A stretch of DNA of 64,000 bases from an uncultured Eubacteriales bacterium (GCA_934572535.1 CAKTLJ010000001.1:110480-174479), one strand, 5' to 3'. Positions 1 to 8,978 are shown, counted from the first letter of the stretch. Numbers and translations are program-made. The notes: a model not told the origin generated them from the letters alone.

Positions 1-1
1 G

Positions 2-28
2 GACATGTCCTGGGAGCTTCGCCTATGA
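2..28 (+). CDS. C-terminal tail of an upstream gene (partial)
   Basis: The frame starting at base 2 is open from the window edge and ends in TGA at 26-28, giving the residues DMSWELRL. The stop overlaps the ATG of the next gene as ATGA, the same coupling seen between the next two genes. This suggests the ABC transporter operon has at least one more gene to the left. Eight residues are too few to name a product; a thiamine-related gene would fit the context, but this is inference. Confidence 0.45.
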   Translation, partial: DMSWELRL

Positions 29-786
29 GCATCCTGGAGTTCGACCGGGTCTCCTACCGATACCCCGTCGAGTCGTTTGACATCATCGACCAGCTCTCCT
101 TTTCCGTAGAGCCGGGGTCCTTCCACTGTATGCTGGGGATCAGCGGCTGCGGAAAGAGCACCATCTTCCGCATGACCAACGGTCTGCTCCAGCCGAAGTC
201 CGGTACCATCCGGGTGGGCGGCAGGCCCATCGGGGCGCAGAAGCACTACTGCGGCTACATGCCCCAGAAGGACCTGCTCTTCCCCTGGCGGACCATCGGG
301 GAAAACCTGGCCCTGCCGATGGAGATCCAGGGCGGGTTTTCCAAGCGGGAACAGCGGGAGCGCATCGACGCAGCCCTGGCCGATGTCGGGCTGGCAGGCT
401 GCCGCGACAAGCGGCCCACGGAGCTCTCCGGCGGGATGCGTCAGCGGGCAGCCTTCGCCCGCACCATGCTCACGGGAAGCGACCTGCTCCTGCTGGACGA
501 ACCCTTCTCCGCGCTGGACTTTCTGACCCGCATCTCCATGCAGGAGTGGCTGCTCGACCAATGGCAGCGCCATCGAAAGACCATCCTCTTCATCACCCAT
601 GACGTGGAGGAGGCCCTCTTCCTCTCCTCCAGCGTGCTGGTGGTGGAGTCCAGCCCCATCCGCGCCCTGCGGGAGGTCCCGGTCCCCCTGGACGAACCCC
701 GCAGCCGCCACGACCTGACCCGTCCCGCGCTCGTAGAGCTGCGGGAGGGCCTGGTGGAGCTGCTGAGAAAGCAGGTGAAGGAATGA
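25..786 (+). CDS. ABC transporter ATP-binding protein, ThiZ/SsuB/TauB type
   Basis: This 253-residue cytoplasmic ATPase powers import by the permease and binding protein encoded next. Walker A GISGCGKST lies at residues 38-46. The signature LSGGMRQR is near 137-144, Walker B LLLLDEP follows, and the H-loop is in FITHD. Size and motif order match the nitrate/sulfonate/taurine/pyrimidine-precursor group. The start overlaps the upstream stop (ATGA) and the stop overlaps the permease start, so the genes are translationally coupled. The THI5-like binding protein in the operon argues for a thiamine pyrimidine precursor (ThiXYZ) rather than sulfonate, but specificity cannot be read from the ATPase. 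Confidence 0.9.
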   Translation: MSILEFDRVSYRYPVESFDIIDQLSFSVEPGSFHCMLGISGCGKSTIFRMTNGLLQPKSGTIRVGGRPIGAQKHYCGYMPQKDLLFPWRTIGENLALPMEIQGGFSKREQRERIDAALADVGLAGCRDKRPTELSGGMRQRAAFARTMLTGSDLLLLDEPFSALDFLTRISMQEWLLDQWQRHRKTILFITHDVEEALFLSSSVLVVESSPIRALREVPVPLDEPRSRHDLTRPALVELREGLVELLRKQVKE

Positions 787-1538
787 AGAAAGCCAACCGA
801 AGCAATCTTCCGGCGCTGATCTTCCTCTTCGCCCTGCTGATGCTGTGGCAGCTGGGGGCCATGAAGGTAAACGCCGCCTACATCCTGCCCACCCCCATCC
901 AGATCCTGCAAAAGCTCTGGGCGCTGCGGACGATCCTGTTTACCGTTCATCTCCCGGCCACCATGCTGGTGACCCTGGTGGGCCTTGCCATCTCCCTGGC
1001 CCTTGGCCTCGGACTGGCCATCCTCATGGACGCCAGCCCCTTTTGGCAGAAGGCGCTCTACCCCGTGGTGGTGGCCTCACAGACCATCCCCACCACCGCC
1101 ATCGCTCCGCTCTTCGTGCTCTGGTTTGGGTATGGGATCTGGAGCAAGGTCCTCGTGACCGTCCTCATCACCTTCTTCCCCATCACCATCACGGTGTATG
1201 ACGGGCTCCAATCGGCCAAGGTGGAAATGACCGAGCTGCTGCTGACCTACGGCGCGACCAAACAGGACGTCTTTTTTAAGATCAAGGTCCCCTGCACCCT
1301 CCCCTACTTCTTCTCCGCCATCAAAATGGCCATCCCCATGAGCATCATCGGCGCCGCCATCGGAGAATGGCTGGGCGCGCAGAGTGGTCTGGGTTACTTC
1401 TCCCGCCGGATGATGACGCAGCTGGACGGCGCCGGGGTCTTCGCCCCCATCGTCCTGCTGTCTGCGGTCGCCATGCTGGCGGTGGCCCTGATCTCCCTGC
1501 TGGAAAAGCGCGTGGTGCGCTGGCGGGGAGAATTCTAA
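783..1538 (+). CDS. ABC transporter permease, ThiX/SsuC type
   Basis: This 251-residue inner-membrane permease has about six hydrophobic segments. It carries the typical N-terminal ILPTP motif and the cytoplasmic EAA-like loop (ELLLTYGATKQDVFFKIKVP, around residues 153-172) that docks on the ATPase. The ATG sits in an ATGA overlap with the ATPase stop. The binding-protein gene follows after 35 bases, completing a one-permease, one-ATPase, one-lipoprotein importer. The family takes up nitrate, sulfonates, taurine or HMP precursors; the neighbour favours the last. Confidence 0.9.
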   Translation: MKKANRSNLPALIFLFALLMLWQLGAMKVNAAYILPTPIQILQKLWALRTILFTVHLPATMLVTLVGLAISLALGLGLAILMDASPFWQKALYPVVVASQTIPTTAIAPLFVLWFGYGIWSKVLVTVLITFFPITITVYDGLQSAKVEMTELLLTYGATKQDVFFKIKVPCTLPYFFSAIKMAIPMSIIGAAIGEWLGAQSGLGYFSRRMMTQLDGAGVFAPIVLLSAVAMLAVALISLLEKRVVRWRGEF

Positions 1539-1573
1539 CAACGACTTACAATGCAAAGGAAAGGTTATTCATT

Positions 1574-2584
1574 ATGAAACGTTTACTCTCTCTCATCCTG
1601 GCTCTGTCCTTCCTGCTGCTGTGCGGCTGCGGCGCGGCAGAAACCACCCCCACCCAGGAGGGCGCCGCAAACGACCTGAAGGAACTCGATGTGGTCCTGG
1701 ACTGGTACCCCAACGCCCTCCACGCCTTCCTCTACGTTGCCATTGACAAGGGCTACTACGAGGAGGAAGGCTTGAAGGTAAATATCCGCTTCCCCTCCAA
1801 CGCCAACGACGCCATCTCCCTCGTCGCCGCCGGGCAGGCGGATATCGGCCTGTACTATCAGCAGGACGTCATCCAGGCCCGCGCCGAGCAGAACGTCCCC
1901 GTGAAGTCGATCGGCGCGGTGGTGCAGGGTCCCCTGAACATCATCCTGTCTCTCAAGGAGAAGAACATCACCTCCCCGGAGGACCTGGTCGGCAAGACCA
2001 TCGGCTATGCCGGTACCGAGCTCTCCGAGGCCCTGGTCCGCAGCATCATGGAGTACACCGGCGCTGACTACAGCGACGTGACCATGATCGACGTGGGCTT
2101 CGACCTGATGAGCTCCATGACCACCGGCAACGTAGACGCCACCATCGGCTGCCTGGTCAACCACGAGGTCCCCCAGATGGAGGAAGAGGGCTTCGCCGTC
2201 AACTGGTTCGCTCCGGATGATTACGGCGTTCCCACCTACTATGAGGGAGTGTTCCTGGCCAACGACGAAATGATCGCCAACGACAGCGAGACCCTGGCCG
2301 CCTTCCTGCGGGCTTCCGCCCGCGGCTTCGCGGACATGAAGGCCGATCCCGAGGAAGCCCTCAAGATCCTCCTGGCCAACCAGAACGAGGAAAACTTCCC
2401 CCTGTCCGAGACCGTGGAACGCAAGAGCATGGCGACCCTTCTGCCCATGATGGAGACTGCTGACGCGGCCTTCCTGACCCAGACCGACGCCTGCTGGCAG
2501 AAGAACATCGACTGGATGCTCGCCCAGGATCTGATCAAGCACACCGTTGCCCTCGACGACGTTCGTGTGAATCTGGAATACTGA
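1574..2584 (+). CDS. NMT1/THI5-like substrate-binding lipoprotein (ThiY-like)
   Basis: This 336-residue lipoprotein is the solute receptor of the preceding ABC transporter. The signal peptide ends in lipobox LCGC with the lipidated Cys at residue 19. The mature protein opens with the NMT1/THI5 signature LDWYPNALHAFLYVAIDKGYY, typical of proteins binding formyl-aminopyrimidine or related thiamine precursors. An upstream open frame exists, but the ATG at 1574 is preceded by an AAAGGAAAGG ribosome site and begins the signal peptide, so it is preferred. A strong terminator follows directly. Thiamine-precursor specificity is inferred from family resemblance; no TPP riboswitch is visible because the operon start lies outside the window. 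Confidence 0.88.
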   Translation: MKRLLSLILALSFLLLCGCGAAETTPTQEGAANDLKELDVVLDWYPNALHAFLYVAIDKGYYEEEGLKVNIRFPSNANDAISLVAAGQADIGLYYQQDVIQARAEQNVPVKSIGAVVQGPLNIILSLKEKNITSPEDLVGKTIGYAGTELSEALVRSIMEYTGADYSDVTMIDVGFDLMSSMTTGNVDATIGCLVNHEVPQMEEEGFAVNWFAPDDYGVPTYYEGVFLANDEMIANDSETLAAFLRASARGFADMKADPEEALKILLANQNEENFPLSETVERKSMATLLPMMETADAAFLTQTDACWQKNIDWMLAQDLIKHTVALDDVRVNLEY

Positions 2585-2594
2585 GCCATACACG

Positions 2595-2639
2595 GCCCCG
2601 AGGTGATGCACCCGTCTCACCTCGGGGCTCTTTCTGTTT
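2595..2639 (+). terminator. Rho-independent terminator of the ABC operon
   Basis: A 12-bp perfect stem (GCCCCGAGGTGA at 2595-2606 with TCACCTCGGGGC at 2617-2628) is followed by TCTTTCTGTTT. It begins 10 bases after the binding-protein stop. Confidence 0.9.
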
Positions 2640-2732
2640 GCTCCAGTGCCGCACCCGTCGGAGCATACCCCGCCGCTGCGGGGGACATACTAGCTCTGAA
2701 CTTTGGCCAACCGCAAAGACAGGAGCGACAGT

Positions 2733-4178
2733 ATGGAACAACAACATCCTTCCCATTCCATGAGAGGTTTTATCCCCTACGGAGCAGCCGCCTTCCTGGT
2801 CGGGATCGTGGGCGGGTTTACCACCGTGCTCTCACCGGCCTTCGTCCAGGATATCGGCCTTGCCTACAACAACACCACCTGGGCCGCGCTGGCCCTCGCC
2901 ATCTCCACCGCGACCTTCGCGCCCATTCTGGGGAAGCTGTGCGACCTGATCGGTCGCCGCACCACTCTGCTCTTGGGGATCGCCGTCTTTACCCTCGGCA
3001 ATGTCCTGACCGCGCTGGCCCGCTCCCTGGCCTTTATGCTGGCGGCCCGCTTCGTCGTCGGGATCGGCACCGCAGCCGTCGCACCCGTGATCCTCTCCTA
3101 CATTGTCACGGAGTTTCCTCCCAACGCCATGGCAAAGGGCTTTTCCCTCTACATGCTCATCGCCAGCGGCGCGGTCATCTTTGGCCCCACCCTGGGCGGG
3201 TGGATGCTCCAAGCGGCCGGTTGGCGGTTTATGATGTGGGTGTGCGCGGCCATCAGCGGGTTGGTCTTCCTTTTTTGCCTGTTCACCTGCAAAAAGACGG
3301 TCTCCGCGCACAAGCCCCTGACAGACTTCGATGGCGCCGGCGCTGTCTTCCTCGTTCTCTTCTTCAGCCTGGCCCTCTGCGTCCCCTCCTTCGGGCAAAA
3401 CTTCGGCTGGCGCTCCCCTGCCTTTTGGGGCGTGCTGGCCGCCGCCATCCTCGCCCTACGGCTTCTCATCGCCGTGGAAGCGCGGGCGGAAAGCCCGATC
3501 CTGCGGCGCGGCTTTCTGGCCCGGAAGGCCTTCGTCCTGCCCGTCCTGGCCCTCTTCCTGACCCAGGGTCTGATGCAGGCCAACATGACCAACCTCATCG
3601 TCTTTGTCAACTACACCCAGCCGGAGAACACCATGCTCTCCAGCTATGCCATTTCGATCCTCTATCTGGGCATGTCCCTGGGCGCGATCCTCCTCGGCCC
3701 CCTGGCAGACCGCTGGGAGCCTCGGACCATCCTGACCGGCTCGCTGATGCTGACCGGTCTTGGCTGCGCGGTGATGCTCCTTTTCTCAGCGGAAGCCTCG
3801 GGCTGCTTGCTGGCAAGCGCACTGGGCATTCTCGGTCTCGGCCTGGGCGGAAACGGAACGCTCTTTATGAACGTTGTCCTCTCCGGCCTGCCTGCCGAGG
3901 AGGCGGGCGCGGGAACGGGGACCTACGGCTTGTTTCGCGACCTCTCCGCCCCCTTTGGTGTGGCCGTCTTTGTCCCCATGTTCACCAATCGCATCCCTAC
4001 CAACGCCCCCGCCGACCTGGCGGCCGCCGCGGCCGTCCGGTCCATCCATCTCCTCGCTCTGGTGGAGCTGCTCTGTGTCGTCCTCGGGGTCGGGGTCGTG
4101 CGTATGCTGCCCAAGATCCACACGGGGACACGGAAAGATCAGACAGGAAGAAACAACTGTCGCAGGGAAAGGTCTTGA
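2733..4178 (+). CDS. MFS transporter, DHA2-like multidrug exporter
   Basis: This 481-residue membrane protein has roughly 14 hydrophobic segments, as in the EmrB/QacA (DHA2) group of proton-driven drug exporters. The loop between helices 2 and 3 carries the MFS motif A variant GKLCDLIGRRTT, and a motif-C-like GPTLGGWML occurs in helix 5. The ATG at 2733 has AGGAG seven bases upstream, so it is preferred to a TTG 30 bases earlier. The stop codon lies inside the -35 box of the next gene. No regulator is adjacent, so the substrate is unknown. Confidence 0.85.
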   Translation: MEQQHPSHSMRGFIPYGAAAFLVGIVGGFTTVLSPAFVQDIGLAYNNTTWAALALAISTATFAPILGKLCDLIGRRTTLLLGIAVFTLGNVLTALARSLAFMLAARFVVGIGTAAVAPVILSYIVTEFPPNAMAKGFSLYMLIASGAVIFGPTLGGWMLQAAGWRFMMWVCAAISGLVFLFCLFTCKKTVSAHKPLTDFDGAGAVFLVLFFSLALCVPSFGQNFGWRSPAFWGVLAAAILALRLLIAVEARAESPILRRGFLARKAFVLPVLALFLTQGLMQANMTNLIVFVNYTQPENTMLSSYAISILYLGMSLGAILLGPLADRWEPRTILTGSLMLTGLGCAVMLLFSAEASGCLLASALGILGLGLGGNGTLFMNVVLSGLPAEEAGAGTGTYGLFRDLSAPFGVAVFVPMFTNRIPTNAPADLAAAAAVRSIHLLALVELLCVVLGVGVVRMLPKIHTGTRKDQTGRNNCRRERS

Positions 4179-4203
4179 CAGGGAAAAATGATTCGTGTAC
4201 CCT
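4175..4203 (+). promoter_or_regulatory. Sigma-A promoter for the cardiolipin synthase gene
   Basis: TTGACA (4175-4180), a 17-base spacer and TACCCT (4198-4203). The TGA stop of the MFS gene is embedded in the -35 hexamer. Confidence 0.65.
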
Positions 4204-4243
4204 TTTTCATGGGATAGACGATACGAACGATGGAGGGCCTTGT

Positions 4244-5824
4244 ATGAAAACACAAGAGAAAGAAAATACAGGGATTTCCCTATTAAAACGAAAGCAATAC
4301 GGCCTGCTGCGCGCCCTGTTCAGTCGGCTTGGGATCATTGTTCTCCTCCTGCTGCTCCAGGTCTTCGCGTTGCTGTTTCTAACCTGGCGATTTGAGGACT
4401 ACGCCCCCCACGTCTACACCGCCATGACCGTGCTTGCCATTGCCGTGGTCCTGTATCTCATCAACAGCAGCATTGACCCCACAGCAAAGCTCACCTGGCT
4501 TATCATTATCACGCTCACGCCGGTCTTCGGCGGCCTGCTCCTGCTGTATACGCAGATGGACATTGGCCACCGGGCAGTGAAGTCCGTGACCAGCCGGATG
4601 GTCAACAGCACCCGGACCGCGATCCCCCAAGACCCTACGGCCATGGAAGCGTTGGAGCGGGAAAGTCCCGCGTCCGCGGCGCTGGCGCGCTACATCAGCC
4701 GCAGCGGCTGCTACCCCGCGTATGCCAACACGGACGTGACCTACTTCCCCCTGGGCGAGGACAAGTTCGCGGCGCTTTTAACGCAGCTTGAGCGCGCGGA
4801 GCGCTTTATTTTCCTGGAATACTTCATCATTGACGAGGGTCTGATGTGGGGCCGTGTGCTGGAGATCCTGGCCCGCAAGGCCAAGGCGGGCGTGGACGTG
4901 CGGGTGATGTATGACGGGACCTGTGAGTTTTCCACCCTCTCCCGGGACTACCCCCAGCGCTTGCAGGCGCTGGGCATCCAGTGCAAGGTGTTTTCTCCCG
5001 CGACCCCCTTCCTCTCCACCCACTACAATTACCGGGACCATCGAAAGATCCTGGTGATCGACGGCCACACCGCCTTCACCGGCGGCGTCAACCTGGCCGA
5101 CGAGTACATCAACCGCATCGAAAAGCACGGCCACTGGAAGGACACGGCGATCATGCTCCAGGGCGAAGCCGTCAGGAGCTTTACCCTGATGTTCCTCCAG
5201 ATCTGGAATATCTTCGAGAAGGAGCCGGAGTACGCCGCCTTCCTCTCCTGCCCCACCTATCCGCCCAAAAACGCGCAGGGCTTTGTCATCCCCTATGGCG
5301 ATTGCCCCCTGGACCAGGACAAGGTCGGCGAGCGGGTCTACATGGATATTCTGAACCGGGCGCAGACCTACGTGCATATCATGTCTCCCTACCTGATCCT
5401 GGATGGCGAGATGGAAACCGCGCTGAAGTTCGCTGCGGAGCGCGGGGTGGACGTCGCCCTGATCCTGCCCGCCGTCCCAGACAAGAAAATGCCCTTTGCG
5501 CTGGCCATGACCCACTACGCCTCGCTCATGGAGTCCGGGGTGCGGCTCTACGAATACACCCCCGGCTTTGTCCACGCGAAGGTGTTTGTCAGCGACGACT
5601 GCAAGGCCGTGGTCGGAACCATCAACATGGACTACCGCAGCTTCTATCATCACTTTGAGTGCGCGGCCTATCTGTACAAAAGCGCCTGCATCCCCGCCAT
5701 TGAAGCGGATTTCCAGGACACTTTGAAAAAATGCAGGCGTGTCAACTGGGACACCCTGCACCACGGGAATATGAAGCGGAGGCTGACGGGCCTGCTCTGT
5801 AAGGCCGTGGCCCCGCTGATGTAA
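4244..5824 (+). CDS. cls: Cardiolipin synthase (phospholipase D family)
   Basis: This 526-residue membrane enzyme condenses two phosphatidylglycerol molecules into cardiolipin and glycerol. Two or three N-terminal transmembrane segments (about residues 28-105, PLDNc_N domain) are followed by two PLD catalytic domains. Their HKD motifs are HRKILVID near residue 266 and HAKVFVSD near 444. Both retain the His, Lys and Asp, and a second conserved stretch (GGVN; GTINMD) follows each. The ATG at 4244 has GGAGGG upstream; the frame is open far to the left but overlaps the MFS gene. It has its own promoter and terminator, so it is monocistronic. Confidence 0.93.
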   Translation: MKTQEKENTGISLLKRKQYGLLRALFSRLGIIVLLLLLQVFALLFLTWRFEDYAPHVYTAMTVLAIAVVLYLINSSIDPTAKLTWLIIITLTPVFGGLLLLYTQMDIGHRAVKSVTSRMVNSTRTAIPQDPTAMEALERESPASAALARYISRSGCYPAYANTDVTYFPLGEDKFAALLTQLERAERFIFLEYFIIDEGLMWGRVLEILARKAKAGVDVRVMYDGTCEFSTLSRDYPQRLQALGIQCKVFSPATPFLSTHYNYRDHRKILVIDGHTAFTGGVNLADEYINRIEKHGHWKDTAIMLQGEAVRSFTLMFLQIWNIFEKEPEYAAFLSCPTYPPKNAQGFVIPYGDCPLDQDKVGERVYMDILNRAQTYVHIMSPYLILDGEMETALKFAAERGVDVALILPAVPDKKMPFALAMTHYASLMESGVRLYEYTPGFVHAKVFVSDDCKAVVGTINMDYRSFYHHFECAAYLYKSACIPAIEADFQDTLKKCRRVNWDTLHHGNMKRRLTGLLCKAVAPLM

Positions 5825-5827
5825 ACG

Positions 5828-5872
5828 GCAGCCCCTTCGGACAAGACCGAAGGGGCTGCTTCCTCTTTCGCG
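5828..5872 (+). terminator. Terminator after cls
   Basis: A perfect 13-bp stem (5828-5840 with 5847-5859) is followed by TTCCTCTTTC. It lies between convergent genes but is T-rich only on the plus side. Confidence 0.85.
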
Positions 5873-5884
5873 TGTTCCCACGGG

Positions 5885-6400
5885 TCAGAGCATGTCGATC
5901 TGACACATGGTCATGGCGGACAGGGCATTTTCGTGGCTTTCCGGCGTCACGCCCGCGCAGCAGGCCTTCCAAACGCCGATGGGGGTCTCCCACAGCCGCG
6001 ACTTCAGGCACAGCGCGTTGGAAATGACGCAGATGTCCGTGCAGAGCCCCAGCAGCTCAATGGCAGCATAGCCCCCGGCAGCCGCGAAGTCGCAAAGCGC
6101 CTCGGAGCCGAAGGTCGGCTTGTCGATGACCGCGACGGTCTTGCCCTCCCCGGCGGCAAACACCCCGGGATGGATCTGCCAACCATCGCTCCCGCGGAGG
6201 CAGTGCGGGACCGGCAGCTTCTTCCCCTCCGCGCTGTCCAGATAGGTTTCCTCGTGGGTGTCGCGGGTGTAGACCACGTCTCCGTCAAAGGCCTTGATCT
6301 TCTCGATCACAGCCGGGACAATGGCCTCCGCCTCCTTGGTCCCCAGCGCACCGTCGATAAAATCCGCCTGCATGTCAATGACAACCAGCAGCTTCTTCAT
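5885..6400 (-). CDS. Cysteine hydrolase of the isochorismatase/nicotinamidase family
   Basis: This 171-residue cytoplasmic hydrolase resembles nicotinamidases (PncA). The candidate catalytic triad is Asp9 in VIDMQADF, Lys in DKPTFGS, and the second Cys of GLCTDICV. A D-x-H pair in YTRDTHEETY and a later His (PVPHCLRG) could bind the metal, as in PncA. It may deamidate nicotinamide for NAD salvage, but the family also hydrolyses other amides, so no symbol is given. A promoter sits immediately upstream; the gene is monocistronic and convergent with cls. Confidence 0.8.
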   Translation of the reverse strand: MKKLLVVIDMQADFIDGALGTKEAEAIVPAVIEKIKAFDGDVVYTRDTHEETYLDSAEGKKLPVPHCLRGSDGWQIHPGVFAAGEGKTVAVIDKPTFGSEALCDFAAAGGYAAIELLGLCTDICVISNALCLKSRLWETPIGVWKACCAGVTPESHENALSAMTMCQIDML

Positions 6401-6438
6401 CCTATGCGTCCTCCCTTCCGGTTCGTATCTTTTGTTTC

Positions 6439-6467
6439 ATTATAGCATTGGGTGCTCTGCATGTAAA
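6439..6467 (-). promoter_or_regulatory. Sigma-A promoter for the cysteine hydrolase
   Basis: On the minus strand TTTACA (6462-6467), a 17-base spacer and a perfect TATAAT (6439-6444), about 38 bases before the start codon. Confidence 0.75.
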
Positions 6468-6478
6468 GGTTGCGTGTA

Positions 6479-7030
6479 TCACTGAAAATGCTGGAAGAGT
6501 GCCAATGCGTCTGATAGAAGAGCGGCCATTTCTTCCGGTGTCTTTTGGTCATGCAGCTCCAACCACAGACGGATGATGTTGTAGTGCTCGATGCTGATGG
6601 TCATCAGGAAAACGCGCTCGATCTCCTCGTCCTCACAAAATGGACCGCCCCAGATCTCATCCCGGCAAGCAGCTAGGTGCTGGTCGAAAAAGTCAATGAC
6701 CAGATGATCCAATCGGTTCCGTTTCAAGCATCGGAAAAACTCCAAATGCTGATTGACAAATGTGACGACCGCAACCGCAAGATATTCCCTCGTTTTAGCC
6801 GGTTGATGCTTGATCGCAGCGATATAATCCGGGAAAATGCGTTCAAACAGATAGAGGATACTATCCTGCTTGCTCTCAAAGGCCCTGTAAAATGTTCGCC
6901 TGGAAAGATCGGCCTTTTGCGCGATCTCAGAAACCGTTATGCTGTCATAGTCTTTCTTTTGGAGCAGCGCATAAAAGGCGTCCGCGATCCACGCCTTGCT
7001 AAGCTCCTTCTGTCTTTCCTGATGCGTCAT
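6479..7030 (-). CDS. TetR/AcrR-family transcriptional regulator
   Basis: This 183-residue DNA-binding protein has an N-terminal helix-turn-helix at about residues 28-52 (ITVSEIAQKADLSRRTFYRAF), diagnostic of TetR repressors. Its all-helical C-terminal half would hold the ligand pocket. The ATG has AGGAGG upstream. It is divergent from the unusual threonyl-tRNA synthetase at 7199, and their promoters appear to sit back to back, so control of that gene is plausible. GC content looks lower than in the flanking blocks, as for the thrS. The ligand is unknown. Confidence 0.88.
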   Translation of the reverse strand: MTHQERQKELSKAWIADAFYALLQKKDYDSITVSEIAQKADLSRRTFYRAFESKQDSILYLFERIFPDYIAAIKHQPAKTREYLAVAVVTFVNQHLEFFRCLKRNRLDHLVIDFFDQHLAACRDEIWGGPFCEDEEIERVFLMTISIEHYNIIRLWLELHDQKTPEEMAALLSDALALFQHFQ

Positions 7031-7081
7031 GATGCCCTCCTGTCACAAAAAACGATTCTTGTAGCACTTGCCTCGAAAGCG

Positions 7082-7110
7082 TTGAACAAACCTTTCCGAT
7101 ATTATACAAT
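7082..7110 (+). promoter_or_regulatory. Promoter for thrS, overlapping the tetR control region
   Basis: TTGAAC (7082-7087), a 17-base spacer and TACAAT (7105-7110). Downstream, TGACACAAGTGTGACA (7121-7136) is an imperfect palindrome around CACA-AG-TGTG that could be a TetR operator. On the minus strand TTCAAC at the same -35 site, 17 bases from TACAAG, could serve tetR. Confidence 0.55.
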
Positions 7111-7198
7111 GAAGGCCATGATGACACAAGTGTGACACCGAAGTTTCCTCCGCAGGGACTTTGGGAGGTTGCAAGGTTTGACGGGAAAGGGACGAAAC

Positions 7199-8962
7199 AT
7201 GAAGATAATTTATCGTGACGGCACGGTCAGCCCGTGCCCCGAAAAGGATGCGCTGCATATTCTGCGGCATACCGCCGCGCACATCATGGCGCAGGCGGTG
7301 AAAAGGCGATACCCCCACGCCCTCTTTGCGTATGGTCCCGCCAATGAAAAGGGATTTTACTATGACGTTGATTTGGGCGATACCAAGCTCTCCGAGGACG
7401 ACTTACCTGCGATCGAGGCGGAAATGCGGACGATCGTCAAAGAAAATCTTCCGCTCAAACCCTTCGTCCTTTCGCGCAGCGAAGCCGTTTCCCTCATGGA
7501 GCAGCGAGGTGAAGCTTACAAAGTCGAGCACATCGGCGAGCTGCCGGACGACGCAGTGATCAGCTTTTATCAGCAGGGGGACTATGTGGACCTGTGTGTC
7601 GGCCCCCATCTCTGCTATACCAAGGCGCTGAAAGCCTTTAAGCTGCTGGCTGTATCGGGTGCCTACTGGAAAAACGACAGCAGCAACAAAATGCTGACCC
7701 GCATTCGCGGCACGGCTTTTCCCACTCAGAATGAACTTGACCGATACTTGGTGCTATTGACAGAAGCAGAAAAGCGTGACCATCGCCGCATCGGAAAAGA
7801 AATGGGCTTATTTCTCTTCCGCGAGGAAGCTCCCGGCTTCCCGTTTTTCTTGCCGAAAGGAATGCTTTTGAAAAACGCATTGATCGATTACTGGCGGGAG
7901 ATCCACGGACGGGAAAACTACGCAGAGGTTTCCACGCCGCTGATCATGAACCGCAGGCTGTGGGAGACCAGCGGCCATTGGGATCATTATAAAAACAATA
8001 TGTACGCCACAACGATCGATGAGGAGGCTTATTGCGTCAAGCCCATGAATTGTCCCGGCGGGGTTTTGGTGTATCGCAGCCAGCCCCACAGCTACCGCGA
8101 ATTGCCTCTCCGGATCGGTGAACTTGGCTTGGTACACCGGCACGAACTGCGGGGCGCGCTGCACGGCCTCTTCCGCGTCCGCTGCTTTACGCAGGATGAC
8201 GCCCATATTTTCATGCGGCGAGAGCAGGTCACCAGCGAAATCATGCAGATCGTGCATTTGATCGACGAGGTTTATAGAACCTTTGGCTTCCAATACTCCG
8301 TGGAACTCTCCACCCGGCCCGCAGACAGTATGGGCAGCGATGAGGATTGGGAAGCCGCAACAAACGGATTGAAGCAGGCGCTTGCCCTCGTGGAGCTCCC
8401 GTATACGATCAACGAGGGGGATGGCGCGTTCTACGGACCAAAAATCGACTTTCATTTAGAGGATTCCCTTGGGCGCACCTGGCAGTGCGGCACGATCCAG
8501 TTGGATTTTCAGATGCCGTTGCGCTTTGGCTTGGAATACATCGACGAGAAGGGGGAAAAGCAGCGCCCGATCATGATACACCGCGTCTGCTTCGGGTCGA
8601 TCGAGCGCTTTATCGGCATCCTGACCGAGCATTACGCGGGGAAATTCCCCGTATGGTTGGCTCCTACACAGGTCAAGGTACTGCTGGTGTCCGAAAAGAG
8701 CGCGGAATACGGGCGGGAAGTCTATGCCGCGCTCCGCAGCGCGAAGATCCGCTGTGAATTGGATGCCCGAAATGAAACAATCGGCTATTTGATCCGGGAG
8801 GCGCAGCTCGTTGACCGTGTTCCGTATATGATCATTATCGGGCAAAGGGAGGCAGAGGAAAGGACAATCTCCGTTCGCAGCAGAGACACCGCGAAGACAG
8901 AAAGAATGCCGCTTGATGATTTCATAGATCAACTTTGCGGTGAGATCGAGCAGCGCCGATAA
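7199..8962 (+). CDS. thrS: Threonyl-tRNA synthetase paralogue lacking the TGS domain
   Basis: This 587-residue class II synthetase charges tRNA-Thr. It starts directly before the editing domain, whose HxxxH (HTAAH, residues 24-28) and C133/H137 (CVGPH) motifs are intact. The catalytic domain keeps the zinc ligands C285, H336 and H461. Each lies 49-50 residues earlier than in the E. coli enzyme, so the N-terminal TGS domain is essentially absent apart from a short YRDGTV-like remnant. The C-terminal anticodon-binding domain is complete. The ATG at 7199 has GGGAAAGGGA upstream and is preferred to a TTG 30 bases earlier. No T-box leader is present; a divergent TetR gene precedes it. It may be a second, conditionally expressed ThrRS. 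Confidence 0.9.
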   Translation: MKIIYRDGTVSPCPEKDALHILRHTAAHIMAQAVKRRYPHALFAYGPANEKGFYYDVDLGDTKLSEDDLPAIEAEMRTIVKENLPLKPFVLSRSEAVSLMEQRGEAYKVEHIGELPDDAVISFYQQGDYVDLCVGPHLCYTKALKAFKLLAVSGAYWKNDSSNKMLTRIRGTAFPTQNELDRYLVLLTEAEKRDHRRIGKEMGLFLFREEAPGFPFFLPKGMLLKNALIDYWREIHGRENYAEVSTPLIMNRRLWETSGHWDHYKNNMYATTIDEEAYCVKPMNCPGGVLVYRSQPHSYRELPLRIGELGLVHRHELRGALHGLFRVRCFTQDDAHIFMRREQVTSEIMQIVHLIDEVYRTFGFQYSVELSTRPADSMGSDEDWEAATNGLKQALALVELPYTINEGDGAFYGPKIDFHLEDSLGRTWQCGTIQLDFQMPLRFGLEYIDEKGEKQRPIMIHRVCFGSIERFIGILTEHYAGKFPVWLAPTQVKVLLVSEKSAEYGREVYAALRSAKIRCELDARNETIGYLIREAQLVDRVPYMIIIGQREAEERTISVRSRDTAKTERMPLDDFIDQLCGEIEQRR

Positions 8963-8978
8963 GCAGGCGAAAAGAGGT

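Noticed and set aside
2603-4243. 540-codon N-terminal extension of cls
   Set aside because: It overlaps the MFS gene out of frame, translates to Arg/Pro-rich nonsense, and the ATG at 4244 has a good ribosome site and promoter.
7031-7198. T-box leader for thrS
   Set aside because: No GGTGGNACCGCG-type motif and no terminator; the gap is too short.
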